NCBI GenBank assembly: GCA_964236535.1
Contig: CAXSEF010000016.1
Coordinates: forward strand, 1-44,741
Reading direction: 5' to 3'
DNA from: CAXSEF01 sp964236535
GTDB lineage: Bacteria; Pseudomonadota; Alphaproteobacteria; Acetobacterales; Acetobacteraceae
Length of the DNA: 44,741 nt
The position numbers and the translations under genes were made by a program. Below the pieces are notes generated by a model. That model did no database searches, was not told where the DNA came from, and saw only the letters and a program-made list of their open reading frames with translations. Shown one piece after another: positions 26,451-34,756 of this stretch (positions are counted from its first letter, which is position 1; the number at the start of each line of letters is the position of its first letter).

Positions 26451-28238
26451 CTAGGGCAGGGCTCCCTTGCGTCCCCGTCCCGCCATCGCCAGCGTCAGCA
26501 GCGCCGCCTCCATGCTGGCGGCCACCCGTGTTGCCTCGTGGTCGGTCCTGCCCTGCACCTGCAGCGCCGCCTCGACCCGCTGGCTTGCCTCGCCGTTGCG
26601 TTCGGTGCGGACCCGGATCTCCGCGAACCCGGCCTCCTGCTGGGCGCGCAACTCGGCGTACCCGTCGTCGACGCGGTGCACCATCTCGAGCGTCCGGTCC
26701 TGCCGGCCGCGCAGCTGGTCGATCGCCTCCGTCTGGCGTGCCAGCAGCGGCAGGACGTTCTCTGCCGGCTGCCGCACGTCTTCGGCCAGCACCTGCCGGA
26801 TGCCGGCGAGCAGGAAACTGCGCGCGCGCCAGGCCAGCGGCCGCGCCACCGGCCGCAGCGACCAGCGATACAGCCGCATCGCCACCCGCCGCCGCAGCCG
26901 CACCCGGGGGACCGGCGCCGGGGCCGCCAAGGCCGCCGGCGCCACCGGCTCGGGCACTGCGGCCGGCGCCGGCCGGCGCAGCTCGGCGACCTCGTGCTCC
27001 AGCGCCCGAACCGTTGCCTCGCGGCCGGCAAGCTCGGCCGCCAGCGCCTGCCGCGTTGCTGCCAGCGCGTCGCGCTCCTGCCGCAGCTGCTCCCGCTCCG
27101 CCGCCGTGCCCTCCAGCTCGTGGTGCAGCAGCGCGTAGCGCGCCGTGGCCTCGGCGTGCTGTGCGGACTGCACCTGCCGCAGCGCCTCCTCGCGCGCGCG
27201 CAGCTCGTCGTGCCGGCGCCGCGTTTTGGCGATCTCGTGCTGCAGGTCGCCCAGCCTCGCCGTCGCGGCACCCACCTGCGCCTCCGCGGCCTGCGCGTTC
27301 ACCGCCGCCGCCTGCGCCAGCGCATCGGAACTGCGCATCCGGGCATCGAGCAGGGCGGCGGTGGCGTCGGCGGCGTCGGCTCGGCGCACCGCGTCGGTCC
27401 GGGCCTGCTCGCTCGCCGCCGCCTGCGCCGCGGTGCGCGCCAGGGCCGCTGCGGCTTCCTGCTCGGCGGCGGCGGCCCGCGCCTGCGCGGCCTGCGCCTG
27501 GGCCTCCAGCACCGGGACCGAGGCCGCTGCCGCGTTCAGCCGCTCTTTCTCTGGATCGTACACGGTATAGCCATCGAAGTCGTTGAGCGGAGTGGCAAAC
27601 GCGCCGCGCAAGGCCAGCTCGTGCTCCTGGGCGATGTAGAAACGGTTCACACCGTCGAACCAGACGAAGCGATAGTTCGCTTCAAGCAGAGTCGGCTCCC
27701 ATCCCTCATACGCGGCGTCCTGGGTGCCGGGATGCGTCGCCTCAACCACCACGATCCACGGCCGGTAGCGGGCGAAGTCGGCGCCGCGCAGCACCCGCTC
27801 CTCCGCCCCTTCCACGTCCACCTTGAGGAAGTGGATCGTGGACGGCGCATACTGTTCGCAGATGCTGGCCAGCGAGCGCGTTTTAGCCACGATTTGGCTG
27901 ACCTGCCACCCGGCGGCACTTTGCCGCTCGGCTACTGCATTCTCAAGAGTCGAGAGCCCGGTTCCCGCGATCAGGTGGAAGCCCTGCTCGCCGTCGGCCG
28001 CATCGATGGCGATCTGCAGGTTGATGTCGCGTGGTCGACTGGTGACCAGGCTCGCGAAATGCCCCGGAGCCGGCTCCACGTTCACGCCATGCCAGCCCTG
28101 GTCGTAGAACGCACGCGTTACCGAGATTTCGGTCGGGTCGGCGGCACCGACATCGATGTAGAAGCCATGCGCGACGTCGCCCAGCGCGCGCATCAGCATC
28201 ACATCCTCGCCGTTCTGCGCGTACGAAATCATTGTCAT
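26451..28238 (-). CDS. FkbM-family methyltransferase with long coiled coil
   Basis: 595 residues from the ATG at 28238 (MTMISYAQNGEDVMLMRALG). The N-terminal 230 residues are an FkbM methyltransferase: YIDVGAADPTEISVTRAFYD binds SAM, and IHFLKVDVEGAEERVLRGAD is the family signature. It then runs into an Ala/Glu/Arg-rich coiled coil (about residues 245-440), a Pro/Ala linker, a basic amphipathic stretch (RRRVAMRLYRWSLRPVARPL) and a second helical region rich in Gln/Glu. This architecture is reminiscent of surface-polysaccharide enzymes that measure chain length with a coiled coil (WbdD-like), and the basic patch could bind the membrane. That role is inference; only the FkbM domain is firm. Confidence 0.82.
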   Translation of the reverse strand: MTMISYAQNGEDVMLMRALGDVAHGFYIDVGAADPTEISVTRAFYDQGWHGVNVEPAPGHFASLVTSRPRDINLQIAIDAADGEQGFHLIAGTGLSTLENAVAERQSAAGWQVSQIVAKTRSLASICEQYAPSTIHFLKVDVEGAEERVLRGADFARYRPWIVVVEATHPGTQDAAYEGWEPTLLEANYRFVWFDGVNRFYIAQEHELALRGAFATPLNDFDGYTVYDPEKERLNAAAASVPVLEAQAQAAQARAAAAEQEAAAALARTAAQAAASEQARTDAVRRADAADATAALLDARMRSSDALAQAAAVNAQAAEAQVGAATARLGDLQHEIAKTRRRHDELRAREEALRQVQSAQHAEATARYALLHHELEGTAAEREQLRQERDALAATRQALAAELAGREATVRALEHEVAELRRPAPAAVPEPVAPAALAAPAPVPRVRLRRRVAMRLYRWSLRPVARPLAWRARSFLLAGIRQVLAEDVRQPAENVLPLLARQTEAIDQLRGRQDRTLEMVHRVDDGYAELRAQQEAGFAEIRVRTERNGEASQRVEAALQVQGRTDHEATRVAASMEAALLTLAMAGRGRKGALP

Positions 28239-28474
28239 CCCGATATCCTGGCCAGCCCGCGCCGCACGACTGGCCTGGGCCCGGTCCGCGCGGCGCGGCA
28301 ACCGCTACCTGCCATGCACAGGCTCCGCAACCCCGGCACCGGCGTGCGGGACAATCTCCGTCTGCATCGCGTCCGACGTCGCAACACCGGGTGGCTGCTG
28401 GCGTCACCCGGCCGGCTTGCCTGCCCGCGGTTGCCGATCCTAGGCTCCCGCAAAACAATGACCGGGAGACATCG

Positions 28475-29002
28475 ATGCTGTCCCGCCTGTCCGCGCTCGT
28501 TATTTCCTTCCTGGCGCTGCTGCCGCCGTGCGCAGCGCACGCCCAGCAGGCCCCGGCAGCACGACCGCAGGACGTGATCCCGGACCAGGTGCCGTTCGAC
28601 CTGCCGTATGGCGCGCCGATCGGGCTTGAGCGCGCGCAGTCGGTTGTCGCCGCCGCGATCGACGAGTGCCGCAAGCACGACTGGAAGATGAACGTCGCCG
28701 TCGTCGACACCGGCGCCAACCTCGTGGCGTTCGGCCGCATGGACGGCGCCCAGCTCGCCTCGGTCGCGATCTCGCAGCACAAGGCGCGCGCTGCCGTGTC
28801 GTTCCGCCGCGCGACCAGGGTTTTCGAGGACATGGTACAGAACAACTTCCCCTATGCGCTCAGCCTCGACGGCATGATCGCCTCACGCGGCGGCATCCCG
28901 CTGGTGGAAGACGGCAAGCTGATCGGCGCCATCGGCGTGTCCGGCGGCACCGGGTCGCAGGACGAAGTCTGTGCCAAGGTTGGCGCCGCCATCGTGCACT
29001 AG
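28475..29002 (+). CDS. Secreted GlcG/HbpS-family (DUF336) protein
   Basis: 175 residues from the ATG at 28475 (GGGAGA 8 bases upstream). A Sec signal peptide (SALVISFLALLPPCAAHAQQ) precedes a complete GlcG/HbpS domain: AQSVVAAAIDECRKHDWKMN, VAVVDTGANLVAFGRMDGAQ, SVAISQHKARAAVSFRRATR and GGIPLVEDGKLIGAIGVSGG. Family members bind heme or iron (HbpS) or accompany glycolate oxidation (GlcG). No glycolate genes are adjacent, so the function here is open. The 236-bp stretch upstream is non-coding as far as I can see. Confidence 0.88.
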   Translation: MLSRLSALVISFLALLPPCAAHAQQAPAARPQDVIPDQVPFDLPYGAPIGLERAQSVVAAAIDECRKHDWKMNVAVVDTGANLVAFGRMDGAQLASVAISQHKARAAVSFRRATRVFEDMVQNNFPYALSLDGMIASRGGIPLVEDGKLIGAIGVSGGTGSQDEVCAKVGAAIVH

Positions 29003-29122
29003 CGCCGGCGCAGACATTGGGGGCAGGGCTGGGGGCGTTGCCGCTCCGTCTTGTCGAAGAACGAGGCTCCAGAAGTCCCGGTCCGGACAGGCGGTCCCGG
29101 CGGCATTCAGGAGGAGGCGGTG

Positions 29123-29659
29123 ATGGAGCTGGTGGCGGGACGCGAATGCGGACCCTGCACGACCTGCTGCGCCGAGCTGGCGATCGACGACCGCGGCCTG
29201 CACAAGCCTGCGCATGAACTCTGTGTCCACTGCCGCTCCGGGCAGGGCTGCACGATCTATGAGTCGCGCCCGCCCACCTGCCGCGACTGGCACTGCGCCC
29301 GGCACCATCTCGGCGGGATGCCCGACTCGCTGCGCCCTGACCGCTCCGGACTGCTCCCCGTCATCACCTTCGACGACATCTCCCCCGCGGCGCTGCGCGA
29401 GGTCGGCCTAGTGTTCAACCTGCTTGCGGCCACCGAGGCGGAGCGCGCAGCCCTGCTGGCGAGCACGGCGACGGTGGATATCCTGGGTGCGCTGGTGCGC
29501 GACTGCATCGCGGCGTTTATGGCGATCCCCGGGCCCGGCGGCATCGGGTCGAAGCTGCTGCTCAATCCCACCCTTGGGGACGCTCGCGCGCAATCGGGAT
29601 GGCCGTGCTTTGCGCGACGGCTGCTTGCCGCCTGGCGGGCGGCGCGGCTCGCATCATGA
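29123..29659 (+). CDS. YkgJ-family cysteine-cluster protein
   Basis: 178 residues from the ATG at 29123, with GGAGG upstream. The CxxCxxCC hallmark is at the N-terminus (RECGPCTTCCAELAI), followed by further cysteines in CVHCRSGQGCTIYESRPPTC then RDWHC. This is the putative zinc- or iron-chelating domain family (UPF0153/YkgJ). The second half is helical and not conserved in an obvious way. No biochemical role is established for most members. It follows the GlcG/HbpS-like gene by 120 bp on the same strand. Confidence 0.85.
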   Translation: MELVAGRECGPCTTCCAELAIDDRGLHKPAHELCVHCRSGQGCTIYESRPPTCRDWHCARHHLGGMPDSLRPDRSGLLPVITFDDISPAALREVGLVFNLLAATEAERAALLASTATVDILGALVRDCIAAFMAIPGPGGIGSKLLLNPTLGDARAQSGWPCFARRLLAAWRAARLAS

Positions 29660-29698
29660 GGCAGTCAGCAAGACTGGGCGTTCTGTCCAGACCGGCTG

Positions 29699-29943
29699 AT
29701 ACCAGCGGGATTAAGTGTTGACCTGCAAGCGCAGCAAGGCTCGGCTTTCCCTATCGCTCGCACTCCACTGGCCCAAGCAGGCCAGTGGAACCTTGCGCGG
29801 GCTCAGCCAAGCCCCGTCAAAGGCCTGGGGCGTTCGGAAACTTCCCTCAAGCACAAGGATTTCAAAGGCGAGCCTTTGGCGGAGTCCAGAGGCAGAGCCT
29901 CCGGCCTTGCTTGCCTTGCCGGTCACGTTCAAGGCCTGCTTCG
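29699..29943 (+). repeat. Mosaic palindromic repeat, extended copy D
   Basis: A near-complete copy on the plus strand: ATACCAGCGG (29699) then TTGACCTGCAAGC, GTCAAAGGCCTGGGGCG, CTCAAGCACAAGGATTTC, AAAGGCGAGCCTTTGGCGG, CCAGAGGCAGAGCCTCCGG, CTTGCTTGCCTTGCCGGTCA and CAAGGCCTG. It carries about 50 extra bases including a perfect hairpin CCACTGGCC-CAAGCA-GGCCAGTGG not found in copies A or B, so modules can be added. It fills most of the 303-bp gap 29660-29962. Confidence 0.8.
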
Positions 29944-29962
29944 TTTTCGCGTCGCTCCCGGT

Positions 29963-30523
29963 TCAGTGTGACGGCATCAGGTTGCGCACTTCCTTCACCG
30001 CCGCAGCACAGGAGCCATCGCCCTTCGCATTCAGGTCCACCGCGCGCTGCAGCGCCGCCTTTGCCTGCGAGGTCTTGTCCGCGCTTGCGGTGTCCACGGA
30101 GGAGCCGCCATTCGCGGCCTGCTGGGCCATCGTCGGCTTGCCCTCGGACTGCCGGCGCACGTCGGCCGCCGAGGTGGCGACCTGACCGGTTGCTACCGCA
30201 TTCTGCTCCTTCGCGCCGTTGGCTGAACCGACGGCTCCCGCCACACCGCCCACGGTCCCGGCGGAACCGCCGCCCGTCCTGCTGGCGCCGCCCGGCTGCC
30301 CGTGATCCGTGCCGACCGGACTGGTGCTGGCCTGCTGCCCCATGCCCTGGTTCTGGCTGCTGGACGGCTCGGACACCGGCGCGCCGAGGCCCTGCATGGT
30401 GCCCAGCTGCTTGCCGAGCTGCGCGATGTCGCTGCTGCACGGTCCCGCCGCCTGCCCGGCGACCGGCGCCAGGCCGAGTGCTGCGAGAACCGCGGTCCCG
30501 AATACCAGCGAATTGCGTGTCAT
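29963..30523 (-). CDS. Secreted low-complexity protein of unknown function
   Basis: 186 residues from the ATG at 30523, preceded by GGGGGAC. The signal peptide NSLVFGTAVLAALGLAPVAG ends at GQAA-GPC. The middle is Gly/Ser/Thr/Gln-rich and probably disordered; the ends are ordered, with DIAQLGKQLGTMQ after the first Cys and AKAALQRAVDLNAKGDGSCA then AVKEVRNLMPSH at the C-terminus, where the second Cys could pair with the first. Proteins with this layout are frequent in alphaproteobacterial periplasms, but I know no function. It faces the lar operon divergently across 195 bp. Confidence 0.75.
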   Translation of the reverse strand: MTRNSLVFGTAVLAALGLAPVAGQAAGPCSSDIAQLGKQLGTMQGLGAPVSEPSSSQNQGMGQQASTSPVGTDHGQPGGASRTGGGSAGTVGGVAGAVGSANGAKEQNAVATGQVATSAADVRRQSEGKPTMAQQAANGGSSVDTASADKTSQAKAALQRAVDLNAKGDGSCAAAVKEVRNLMPSH

Positions 30524-30718
30524 GGCGACGTCCCCCTTTATTGCTTTTGCTGATCAACGCCCCTGAGGCCGGTTGGTTCTGGACCATCTGCGCCAGTCCG
30601 CTCGCTCATGCGGTAACCGCAACGCCCCGCCCGCGTTGCCATCCTGTCGCATCCGCGTGCGCTTCTTGCCCGCACGCTCCAAACCCGCCTACGCCCCGCA
30701 GTCGAAAGTCGCCGCCGC

Positions 30719-32017
30719 ATGCAGCACATCCATCTCGACCCGCTCGGAGGCGCGGCCGGGGACATGTTCGTGGCCGCCCTGCTCGACGCGTTTCCCGAGC
30801 ACGGCGACGCCGCGACCCGCGTCGCTGCCGCACTGGCCGGGCTCACCTGCCGCCTGCTCGCCCACGATGACGGCACCCTGACCGGCAGCCGGTTCGCCGT
30901 GGACCGGGACTCCGTCACTCCATCGCCCCACGACGGCCTGGCCTACCCGCACGACCACCGGCACGGCGCCGAGCCGCACGATTTCGCCGCGCCCGCCGGC
31001 CATACTCCCTGGCGCGAGATCAGGCTGCGCATTGCCGCAGCAGGCCTGCCGCTCGCGGTCGCCCGCCGTGCTGCCGCGATCTTCGCTGTCCTGGCCGACG
31101 CCGAGGCGCGGGTGCACGGCGTCGCCGCGGACGACGTCGCCTTCCACGAGGTGGGCGCCGCCGACTCGATCGCCGACATCGTCGCCGCGGCCTGGGTGAT
31201 CGAGGCGATCGGGCCCGCGCAGTGGAGCTGCGGTACGCTGCCGCTCGGCTCGGGCCGGGTGCACACCGCGCACGGCGTGATGCCGGTGCCCGCGCCGGCC
31301 ACGGCGATACTGCTGGAGGGCTTCGCGGTGCATGACGACGGCTTGCCGGGCGAGCGGGTGACGCCCACCGGCGCCGCCATCCTGCGCCATCTCGGCTGCG
31401 CGGACGGACCCGCGCCGGCCGGCATCATGCGCCGCTCCGGCCACGGTTTCGGCACCCGCCGCCTGCCGGGTACCAGCAACTGCCTGCGCGTGCTCGTGCT
31501 CGAGGCGACCGCCACAGCCGCCGCTCCCGGACCTGCCGGAGAGCACCGCTCGCTTGCGGTCGTCAGCTTCGAGGTGGACGACCAGTCCGGCGAGGACCTC
31601 GCCTGCGGGCTCGAACACGTGCGCGCCACCGAGGGTGTGCACGATGTCGTGCAGCTCCCGGCATTCGGCAAGAAAAGCCGGTTCGCGGTGCACGTGCAGG
31701 TGCTGGCCCGGCCGGACCGCCTGGACCAGGTGGTCGAGGCCTGCTTCCGCGAGACCACGACCATCGGTCTGCGCACCCAGCTGGTGCAGGGTCGGGCCTT
31801 GCCGCGCCACTTCGCCGAGGCGACGGTGGAGGGACGCCGGGTCGCCGTGAAGCTGGTCGACCGCCCCGGCGGACCGAGTGGCAAGGCCGAGTCCGATGCG
31901 CTCCGCGAGGTCGCCGGCCAGGCCGCGCGCACCGGCCTGCGACGCGCGGCCGAACAGCAGGTGCTGGCCGTCGCGGACGTGGCCCTCGCGGACCCGCAGG
32001 AACAGGAGCGGCCATGA
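30719..32017 (+). CDS. larC: LarC, nickel insertase for the nickel-pincer cofactor
   Basis: 432 residues in one frame; in Lactiplantibacillus plantarum larC is split by a programmed frameshift, which is not needed here. The start IHLDPLGGAAGDMFVAALLD is the family hallmark. A His-rich loop (HDGLAYPHDHRHGAEPHD) fits nickel binding, and FHEVGAADSIADIVAAAWVI, GRVHTAHGVMPVPAPAT and PTGAAIL follow. LarC uses CTP to insert Ni into the pyridinium-3,5-bisthiocarboxylic acid nucleotide. Its TGA overlaps the larE ATG (ATGA). This is the first of four genes in a tight operon. Confidence 0.93.
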   Translation: MQHIHLDPLGGAAGDMFVAALLDAFPEHGDAATRVAAALAGLTCRLLAHDDGTLTGSRFAVDRDSVTPSPHDGLAYPHDHRHGAEPHDFAAPAGHTPWREIRLRIAAAGLPLAVARRAAAIFAVLADAEARVHGVAADDVAFHEVGAADSIADIVAAAWVIEAIGPAQWSCGTLPLGSGRVHTAHGVMPVPAPATAILLEGFAVHDDGLPGERVTPTGAAILRHLGCADGPAPAGIMRRSGHGFGTRRLPGTSNCLRVLVLEATATAAAPGPAGEHRSLAVVSFEVDDQSGEDLACGLEHVRATEGVHDVVQLPAFGKKSRFAVHVQVLARPDRLDQVVEACFRETTTIGLRTQLVQGRALPRHFAEATVEGRRVAVKLVDRPGGPSGKAESDALREVAGQAARTGLRRAAEQQVLAVADVALADPQEQERP

Positions 32018-32868
32018 CCCCACGGCAACGCCTCGCGCAGACGCTCGCAGGGATGGGCCCGATCGCCATCGCGGTGAGCGGCGGCGTCGACAGCCTCACT
32101 TTGGCCACCTTCGCCTACCGTCTGCTCGGGCCGGCGGCGTCGATGCACCACGCCACCTCGCCCGCCGTGCCCGCCGAGGCCACGCAGCGCACTCGTGCCC
32201 TGGCCACAAGCGAGGGCTGGTCGCTCGACGTGTTCGACGCCGGCGAGTTCGCCGATCCCGCCTACCGCGCCAACCCGGTCAACCGGTGCTTCCACTGCAA
32301 GACCAGCCTGTACGGCGCGGTCACCGCCCGCACCGACCGCCTCGTGGTCTCCGGCACCAACCTCGACGATCTCGGCGACTACCGCCCCGGACTGCAGGCG
32401 GCCGGCGCGCACGGCGTTCGTCACCCGTTGGTCGAGGCCGGGATCGACAAGCGCACGGTGCGCGCGCTCGCTGCGGAGCTGGGCCTCGGCACGCTCGCCG
32501 AGCTGCCTTCCGCGCCCTGCCTGTCCAGTCGGATCGAGACCGGCCTGCGCATCGAGCCCGCCGTGCTGGCGATGGTGCATGAAGTCGAGACGCTGGTGGT
32601 CCGGACGCTTGCCGCAGCCCCGGGCTCGCGCGACCTGCCGCACGCGGACCCGGCCGCGCGCACGGTGCGCTGCCGGGTCCGCGCTGCCGGCGTCGTCATC
32701 GAGCTCGATCCCGCCAGCCTGGCGCGCCTCGACGACGCGGCCGCCGGGCCGTTGCGCGCCGCTCTGGCCGAGCTCGCCGCAGGTGCCGGGCTGGCCGCCC
32801 CGGTCAGCTTCGCCCCGTACCGCATCGGCAGCGCGTTCCTGCGCCCGGCTTCGGCGCCCGCCGCATGA
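32014..32868 (+). CDS. larE: LarE, ATP-dependent sulfur transferase for the nickel-pincer cofactor
   Basis: 284 residues. The PP-loop is IAIAVSGGVDSLTLATFAYR; NPVNRCFHCKTSLYGAV and VVSGTNLDDLGDYRPGLQAA match the family, and SAPCLSSRIETGLRI holds the cysteine that, in characterised LarE, is sacrificed as sulfur donor. It adenylylates and sulfurises the carboxylates of the nicotinate-derived precursor made by LarB. It overlaps its neighbours by 4 bp on both sides (ATGA), so expression is coupled. Confidence 0.93.
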   Translation: MTPRQRLAQTLAGMGPIAIAVSGGVDSLTLATFAYRLLGPAASMHHATSPAVPAEATQRTRALATSEGWSLDVFDAGEFADPAYRANPVNRCFHCKTSLYGAVTARTDRLVVSGTNLDDLGDYRPGLQAAGAHGVRHPLVEAGIDKRTVRALAAELGLGTLAELPSAPCLSSRIETGLRIEPAVLAMVHEVETLVVRTLAAAPGSRDLPHADPAARTVRCRVRAAGVVIELDPASLARLDDAAAGPLRAALAELAAGAGLAAPVSFAPYRIGSAFLRPASAPAA

Positions 32869-33518
32869 GCGGCGGCGAACCCGAGTTCGTGCTGGACGAG
32901 GCGCGCGCCGCCCGGCTGGGCTTCGGCGAGGCGGTGTACTGTGCGTCGAAGTCGGCCGCACAGATCGCCGCGATCATCGCCGGGGCCCAGGTGCCGATGC
33001 TGTTCACCCGCCTCGACCCGGACACGCTCGCGGCGCTGCCGCCGCAGGTTCGGGAGCAGCTCGACCACGACCCGGTCTCGCGCACCGCGTTCCTCGGCGA
33101 GCCGGCGGCACTTGCCGGACCGGCGCGCATCGCCGTGGTCACCGCCGGCACCTCCGACATCCCGGTGGCGCGCGAGGTGCTGCGCACGCTGCGCTTCGAC
33201 GGCCACGACGCGACGCTGATCGCCGACGTGGGCGTCGCCGGGCTGTGGCGCCTGATGCGCCGGCTCGACGAACTGCGCGCGTTCCCGGTGCTGATCGTCG
33301 CCGCCGGCATGGACGCCGCACTGCCCAGCGTCATCGGCGGGCTGGTCCGCGGCGTCGTGATCGCGGTGCCGACCTCGGTGGGCTACGGTGTCGCAGCCGG
33401 GGGCGGCACGGCGCTGAACGCGATCCTCGCGAGCTGCGCGCCCGGGATCGTCACGGTCAACGTCGACAACGGCTATGGTGCGGCCTGCGCGGCGATGCGC
33501 GTGCTCGGCGCCGGTTGA
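32865..33518 (+). CDS. larB: LarB, NaAD carboxylase/hydrolase for the nickel-pincer cofactor
   Basis: 217 residues, a usual length. The C-terminal PurE-like domain has RIAVVTAGTSDIPVAREVLR, IADVGVAGLWRLMRRL, VLIVAAGMDAALPSVIGGLV and VIAVPTSVGYGVAAGGGTAL, and the conserved cysteine region ILASCAPGIVTVNVDNGYGA. LarB carboxylates nicotinic acid adenine dinucleotide and splits off AMP, the first step of the pathway. The gene order larC-larE-larB covers the whole cofactor route; the lactate racemase LarA is not next to it. Confidence 0.93.
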   Translation: MSGGEPEFVLDEARAARLGFGEAVYCASKSAAQIAAIIAGAQVPMLFTRLDPDTLAALPPQVREQLDHDPVSRTAFLGEPAALAGPARIAVVTAGTSDIPVAREVLRTLRFDGHDATLIADVGVAGLWRLMRRLDELRAFPVLIVAAGMDAALPSVIGGLVRGVVIAVPTSVGYGVAAGGGTALNAILASCAPGIVTVNVDNGYGAACAAMRVLGAG

Positions 33519-33529
33519 GGGAGGGCCGC

Positions 33530-34618
33530 ATGGAACGTCGCGACTTCATCAGGACCGCGCTCGGCGTTGCCGCGGTGCCGCTTGCCGCCGCCGCCGCCGC
33601 CGACCTGGCGGCGACGGACCCGGCAGCCGCGGCGGCAATCGTGCCGGAGACCAGCCAGGGCGCCGCCGTGCCGGCGACCGGCCCGGTCACCTCGCGCATC
33701 GCCCAGCACCCGGACATGAAGTACCGCGCCCTCGGCCGCACCGGCGAGCGCGTCTCGCTCGTCGGCATGGGTGGCTACCACCTCGCCAGGCCCGGCGGCT
33801 GCGACGCCGACGAGGCGGTCCGCATCGTCCGCGCCGGGCTCGATGCCGGGATCAACTTCTGCGACAACTGCTGGGACTACAACGGCGGCGAGAGCGAGGT
33901 CCGGCTCGGCCGCGCCCTCGCCGGCGGCTGGCGCGACCGCATGTTCCTGATGACCAAGATCGACGGCCGCACCGCAGTGGCCGCGATGGCGCAGATCGAG
34001 CAGTCGCTCATCCGGCTGCAGACCGACCACCTCGACCTGCTGCAGTTCCACGAGATCATCCGCATGGACGATCCGGAGCGGGTGTTCGCAGCCGGCGGTG
34101 CGCTGGAGGCGGTGCTGCGCGCGCGGGAGCAGGGCAAGCTGCGCTACATCGGCTTCACCGGGCACAAGAGCCCGGCGATCCACCGCCACATGTTCGAGGT
34201 GGCCGACGCGCACGACTTCCACTTCGATACCGTGCAGATGCCGCTCAACGTCATGGACGCGCACTACGACAGTTTCGAGCACGGGGTGCTGCCGGTGGCG
34301 CTCGCGCACGGCACCGCGGTGCTGGGCATGAAGACGTTCGGCGACAACTTCATCCTCAAGAGCGGCACCGCCACCCCGATCGAGATGCTGCACTACGCGA
34401 TGAGCCTGCCGGTCAGCATCCAGATCACCGGCATCGACAGCATGCCCGTGCTCCGCCAGGCGCTCGATGCGGTGCGCAGCTATGCGCCGCTCACCCCGGA
34501 GCAGCGCGCCACCCTGCTGGCCCGCACCGAGGCCGTCGGCCGCGACGGCAGCACCGAGCGCTACAAGGTGTCGCACCATTTCGACGGGACCGTGCAGAAC
34601 CCGCAATGGCTGGGGTAG
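33530..34618 (+). CDS. Tat-exported aldo/keto reductase in the lar operon
   Basis: 362 residues from the ATG at 33530, with GGAGGG 5 bases upstream and 11 bp after larB. The N-terminus MERRDFIRTALGVAAVPLAA has a twin-arginine signal (RRDFI followed by a hydrophobic stretch). The AKR domain starts KYRALGRTGERVSLVGMGGY; FCDNCWDYNGGESEVRLGRA holds the Asp and Tyr, MTKIDGR the Lys and LLQFHEII the His of the usual tetrad. Export through Tat implies folding with cofactor in the cytoplasm. Its place at the end of the nickel-pincer operon is notable, but no nickel-pincer binding site is recognisable. The substrate is unknown. Confidence 0.88.
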   Translation: MERRDFIRTALGVAAVPLAAAAAADLAATDPAAAAAIVPETSQGAAVPATGPVTSRIAQHPDMKYRALGRTGERVSLVGMGGYHLARPGGCDADEAVRIVRAGLDAGINFCDNCWDYNGGESEVRLGRALAGGWRDRMFLMTKIDGRTAVAAMAQIEQSLIRLQTDHLDLLQFHEIIRMDDPERVFAAGGALEAVLRAREQGKLRYIGFTGHKSPAIHRHMFEVADAHDFHFDTVQMPLNVMDAHYDSFEHGVLPVALAHGTAVLGMKTFGDNFILKSGTATPIEMLHYAMSLPVSIQITGIDSMPVLRQALDAVRSYAPLTPEQRATLLARTEAVGRDGSTERYKVSHHFDGTVQNPQWLG

Positions 34619-34625
34619 CGCAGGG

Positions 34626-34736
34626 AAGCAAGGCCGGGCTCCGCCCAGACCCGCCAAAGGCCTGAGGCCTTTGGAAACCCCTTCCTCAAGCATAGGGACT
34701 CCAAAGGCTAAGCCCCTGGACTTGCCGGCGCCACCC
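34626..34736 (+). repeat. Mosaic palindromic repeat, partial copy G
   Basis: Clean left two-thirds of the element: AAGCAAGGCCGGGCTCCGCC, CCGCCAAAGGCCTGAGGCCTTTGG, CCCCTTCCTCAAGCATAGGG and CTCCAAAGGCTAAGCCCCTGG. It occupies most of the gap between the convergent AKR and efflux operons and could act as a bidirectional terminator-like hairpin. Confidence 0.75.
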
Positions 34737-34756
34737 GCCCTCCGAACGCCGCCGCA

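Noticed and set aside
26439..28577. Long plus-strand open frame opposite the FkbM gene
   Set aside because: It is Arg/Gln/His-rich with no domain, fully antisense to a clear FkbM methyltransferase and its Ala-rich coiled coil.
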